This document shows, in pieces, positions 7,101 to 8,605 of a DNA stretch of 8,605 bases (the first letter of the stretch is position 1; each line of letters starts with the position of its first letter). Below the pieces are notes generated by a model that did no database searches, was not told where the DNA came from, and saw nothing but the letters and a program-made list of their open reading frames with translations. The stretch comes from Sphingomonadales bacterium (GTDB lineage Bacteria > Pseudomonadota > Alphaproteobacteria > Sphingomonadales > Sphingomonadaceae): NCBI GenBank assembly GCA_028868335.1, contig JAGWUU010000132.1:1-8605 (forward strand), given 5' to 3'. A program made the translations under genes and the position numbers.

Positions 7101-7660
7101 GCGAAGTCGGCTTCGAACTCTACCAGTCGATGCTGGAGGACGCGATCCTTGCCGCCAAGGCTGGCGAGCTTGGCGTGGTGAAGGAGCGTCATGCGCTCTC
7201 CCCCCAGATTACCGTCGATGCGCCGATCATGATCCCCGAGGACTACGTGCCGGACCTGGCCGTGCGAATGGCGCTCTACCGCCGGTTGAACGACGCCGAG
7301 GACATGGCCGAGATCGAGGCCCTGTCCGCCGAAATGATCGACCGCTTCGGCCCCCTGCCGCCGGCCACGGCCAACCTCGTCAAGCTCATCCAGATCAAGC
7401 GGCAGGCGATCGAGGCGAACATCGCCAAGATCGACGTCGGGGCGAAGGGCACGCTGGTTTCGTTCCACAACGACAGCTTCCCCGATCCCGCCGGACTGTT
7501 CGCCTATGCCGAGCGTCTGCAAGGCACGATCAAGCTGCGCCCCGACAGCAAGATTGTCGTCACGCGCGCATGGGGCGATCCGGCGGCGCGGCTCAATGGC
7601 CTGTTCCAGTTGACCAAGGGTATCAGCGCAATCGCTCGCAAGGCCGCACGGGCGGCCTGA
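4178..7660 (+). CDS. mfd: Transcription-repair coupling factor Mfd
   Basis: A DNA translocase that pushes or releases RNA polymerase stalled at lesions and recruits UvrA for nucleotide excision repair. The product has 1160 residues (E. coli 1148). The N-terminal UvrB-like module carries the typical FPAWDCLPYDRASP segment. R165, R181 and F185 fall at the same numbers as E. coli residues which, from memory, contact UvrA. The RNA polymerase interaction domain is near residues 488-548 (DLVVHMDHGIGRYGG, KLYVPVENI). The motor shows Walker A GDVGFGKT (635-642), DEEQRF (736-741), TATPIPRTLQ, STTIVESGLDIP, QLRGRVGR (905-912) and the TRG region. The C-terminal D7 domain closes the protein. ATG 4178 gives the family N-terminus, but no Shine-Dalgarno or clear promoter precedes it, so it may depend on sdhE transcription or a leader 90 bp long. 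No truncation or frameshift is seen. Confidence 0.98.
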   Translation: MPDFSRLLSARTPQTLAALARGAQPLVLADLARAAKGRAVFIAPDEAAMQAIADSAAFFAPELEVLTFPAWDCLPYDRASPALSISARRLATLHRLQGEADAPQLLVTTINAALQRALSPFRIRENVRLLKPGMEIGRESLTSLLQRQGYSRTDTVADAGEYAVRGSIFDIFPSGLESGLRLDFFGDELETLRLFDPNTQRSTGPIEQHLLLPASEALLDEDTVKRFRTRYRELFGANATSDPLYQAVSDGRRLAGMEHWLPLFEEQLVTLFDHLTGDDLVLIDNAALGAADDRLGDIADYFAARSDTSGKAPGSYRPLEPAALYLSRGELDAELTGRPIHRTDIFAQPESPTVIDCGFSGSRDFAPERARGDNVYEAAATHLTGQSKRGRKALIAAYSQGSRARITAILGEAARPEPVLAESWQEALGLAAKGAPVALVLPLESGFANDELELVTEQDILGDRLVRRKKRRKGADAFLAELAALTPGDLVVHMDHGIGRYGGLQSIPVGDSPHDCVMLEYAGGDKLYVPVENIDVLSRYGSDAEFVALDRLGGEGWQKRKSRLKERIRAIAHELLKTAALRALRQAPVLVPDTIAFDQFVEKFSWQETDDQEAAIEDVLKDLGEGRPMDRLVCGDVGFGKTEVALRAAFVAAMAGQQVAVVAPTTLLARQHYTNFRERFSGFPLEVGRLSRLVGEKEARETRSGLEDGRVDVVIGTHAILAKSVKFKRLGMVIVDEEQRFGVNHKEALKQLRNNVHILTLTATPIPRTLQMAMSGLRELSTIQTPPVDRLAVRTYVMEWDDMVMREALLREHHRGGQSFIVVPRIADMEGVEKWLRESVPEVRFVTAHGQMAASEVEERMSAFYEKKYEVLLSTTIVESGLDIPSANTIIIHRADRFGLAQLYQLRGRVGRSKLRAYAYLTTPTDTVLSEVAEKRLKVLGDLDSLGAGFQLASHDLDIRGAGNLLGDEQSGHIREVGFELYQSMLEDAILAAKAGELGVVKERHALSPQITVDAPIMIPEDYVPDLAVRMALYRRLNDAEDMAEIEALSAEMIDRFGPLPPATANLVKLIQIKRQAIEANIAKIDVGAKGTLVSFHNDSFPDPAGLFAYAERLQGTIKLRPDSKIVVTRAWGDPAARLNGLFQLTKGISAIARKAARAA

Positions 7661-7675
7661 TCCCTCGCGCGATCA
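7641..7675. terminator. Tandem hairpins at convergent mfd/EAL gene ends
   Basis: AGGCCGC (7641-7647) pairs perfectly with GCGGCCT (7652-7658) around an ACGG loop, inside the last codons and stop of mfd. TGATC (7658-7662) pairs with GATCA (7671-7675), covering both stop codons of the convergent genes. The two stems share base 7658, so they partly exclude each other. No T-run follows on either strand. The position suggests transcription ends here from both sides, but this is inferred. Confidence 0.4.
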
Positions 7676-8605
7676 GCCGGTCGTTGCGAGGCGGAGAAAT
7701 TCGTCGGCGCTCATCGGCTGGGCGCGCAGGAAACCCTGATAGGCAGTGCAGCCCTCGGCCACGGTCAGGACGCGTTGTGCCTCGCACTCGATTCCTTCGG
7801 CGATGACCTTCAGGTCAAGCGCACGCGCCATGGCGATGATCGCCCGCAACACGGCCAGATCCCGCGGATCGCTCGCCACGCCTTCGATCATCGAACGATC
7901 CAGCTTGAGCGTGTGCAGAGGCAACAGCTTGAGGTAGCGGAAGTTGCAAAACCCCGCACCGAAATCGTCGAGCGCGATCCGCACGCCTTTGGCGGCAAGC
8001 GCTCCGAGCACATCCGCAGCGTTGATGACATCAGATAACAGCACCTGCTCGGTCACTTCCAGGGTCAGGCGCCAGAGCGCAAAACCCCGGTCGGCGGCGA
8101 GTTCGATGAAATCGCTGGCGAAGCGTTCCGAGGCAAGATCGCTCGGCGTGACATTGAGCGACAGCCGCAGGTCCATCGGCCAGATCCGGGCGCCGTCCAG
8201 CGCCAGCCGCGCAATATGCCGCGACAACTGAGCGACGTGGTCGGCTCGTTCCGCGATCGCGAACAAGGCCCCCGCCCCGATCCGGCCAAGTTCCGGGTGG
8301 TTCCAGCGAGCCAGGGCCTCCGCGCCGATCAGGCGATCGTCGGCGCAGGCGAACTGGGGTTGATAGACCACCTCGATCTCGCCGCTGTCCAGCGCACGGA
8401 ACAGGTCGCCCTCAAGTTGGGCGGCGCGGCGTCCCGCGCGTGTCGCCTCGCCATCTACCCACAGCAGACGGCGCCCCGGTTGGCCCATCACCCGCGATAG
8501 TGTCTCGCTCAAGCGGTCGAGCAGCGAATCCGCGCTTTCCTCAGCCAGACCGCGCAGCAGCGCCCCTCGCAGCGAGAGACGCAGAGTGGAACCCTGGCCG
8601 ACGAT
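7673..8605 (-). CDS. EAL-domain cyclic-di-GMP phosphodiesterase (C-terminal part, truncated by window edge)
   Basis: Hydrolyses the second messenger c-di-GMP to pGpG, lowering its level and so affecting motility and biofilm. The frame stays open to the right edge, giving 310 visible residues without a start; an in-frame TTG at 8512 is only an internal leucine. The EAL domain begins near YQPQF and shows GAEALARWNHP (EAL Glu about residue 96), SLNVTPSDL (metal-binding Asn), LEVTEQ (Glu), ALDDFGAG (the DD pair), LKLDRS (Lys), IAEGIE (Glu) and AYQGFLRAQPM (Gln). All catalytic positions I can identify are kept, so activity is likely. Loop 6 reads DDFGAGFCNF rather than the usual DDFGTGYSS. The preceding about 80 residues lack the usual end of a GGDEF domain (no ADxAMYxAK-like motif), so any GGDEF part is degenerate or lies outside. 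It is convergent with mfd, 12 bp apart. No membrane segment is visible. Confidence 0.92.
   Translation of the reverse strand: MVGQGSTLRLSLRGALLRGLAEESADSLLDRLSETLSRVMGQPGRRLLWVDGEATRAGRRAAQLEGDLFRALDSGEIEVVYQPQFACADDRLIGAEALARWNHPELGRIGAGALFAIAERADHVAQLSRHIARLALDGARIWPMDLRLSLNVTPSDLASERFASDFIELAADRGFALWRLTLEVTEQVLLSDVINAADVLGALAAKGVRIALDDFGAGFCNFRYLKLLPLHTLKLDRSMIEGVASDPRDLAVLRAIIAMARALDLKVIAEGIECEAQRVLTVAEGCTAYQGFLRAQPMSADEFLRLATTG

Noticed and set aside
1..8605. CRISPR arrays, insertion sequences, rRNA genes, defence or toxin-antitoxin systems
   Set aside because: No regularly spaced direct repeats, transposase motifs, rRNA-like stretches or recognisable defence proteins are seen. Coding space is filled by housekeeping genes.

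Overview
This is a GC-rich chromosomal window that looks alphaproteobacterial, most likely Sphingomonadales (Novosphingobium/Erythrobacter-like). I infer that from codon use, the scarcity of Shine-Dalgarno sequences at the main starts, and the recG-sdhE-mfd cluster; it is recognition by eye, not a search. The genes are housekeeping genes. I see no phage, transposon, CRISPR array, toxin-antitoxin or defence locus, and no convincing undescribed system. The most unusual signals are in promoter architecture and gene boundaries.

Layout. Bases 1-629 (minus) hold the first two thirds of thymidylate synthase (thyA), cut by the window edge just after its catalytic cysteine. A short divergent region (630-741) carries a sigma70-like promoter for tRNA-Pro(CGG) at 742-818 (plus). 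A hairpin at 841-867 separates the tRNA from a convergent two-gene minus-strand operon, recG (3758 to 1701) followed by a HAD-IIB/Cof-type phosphatase (1704 to 880). These two genes overlap by an ATGA junction.

A 62-bp divergent region (3759-3820) separates recG from sdhE (3821-4087, plus), the small flavinylation factor for succinate dehydrogenase. After a 90-bp spacer with hairpins comes mfd (4178-7660, plus), the transcription-repair coupling factor. mfd ends 12 bp from the stop of a convergent EAL-domain cyclic-di-GMP phosphodiesterase gene, which runs off the right edge (8605 to 7673).

Functionally, RecG (fork reversal, branch migration) and Mfd (removal of stalled RNA polymerase, recruitment of UvrA) are paralogous double-stranded DNA translocases placed on either side of sdhE. 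ThyA supplies dTMP. The HAD protein and the EAL protein have no obvious link to DNA repair beyond position. There is no gene-free stretch longer than 300 bases.
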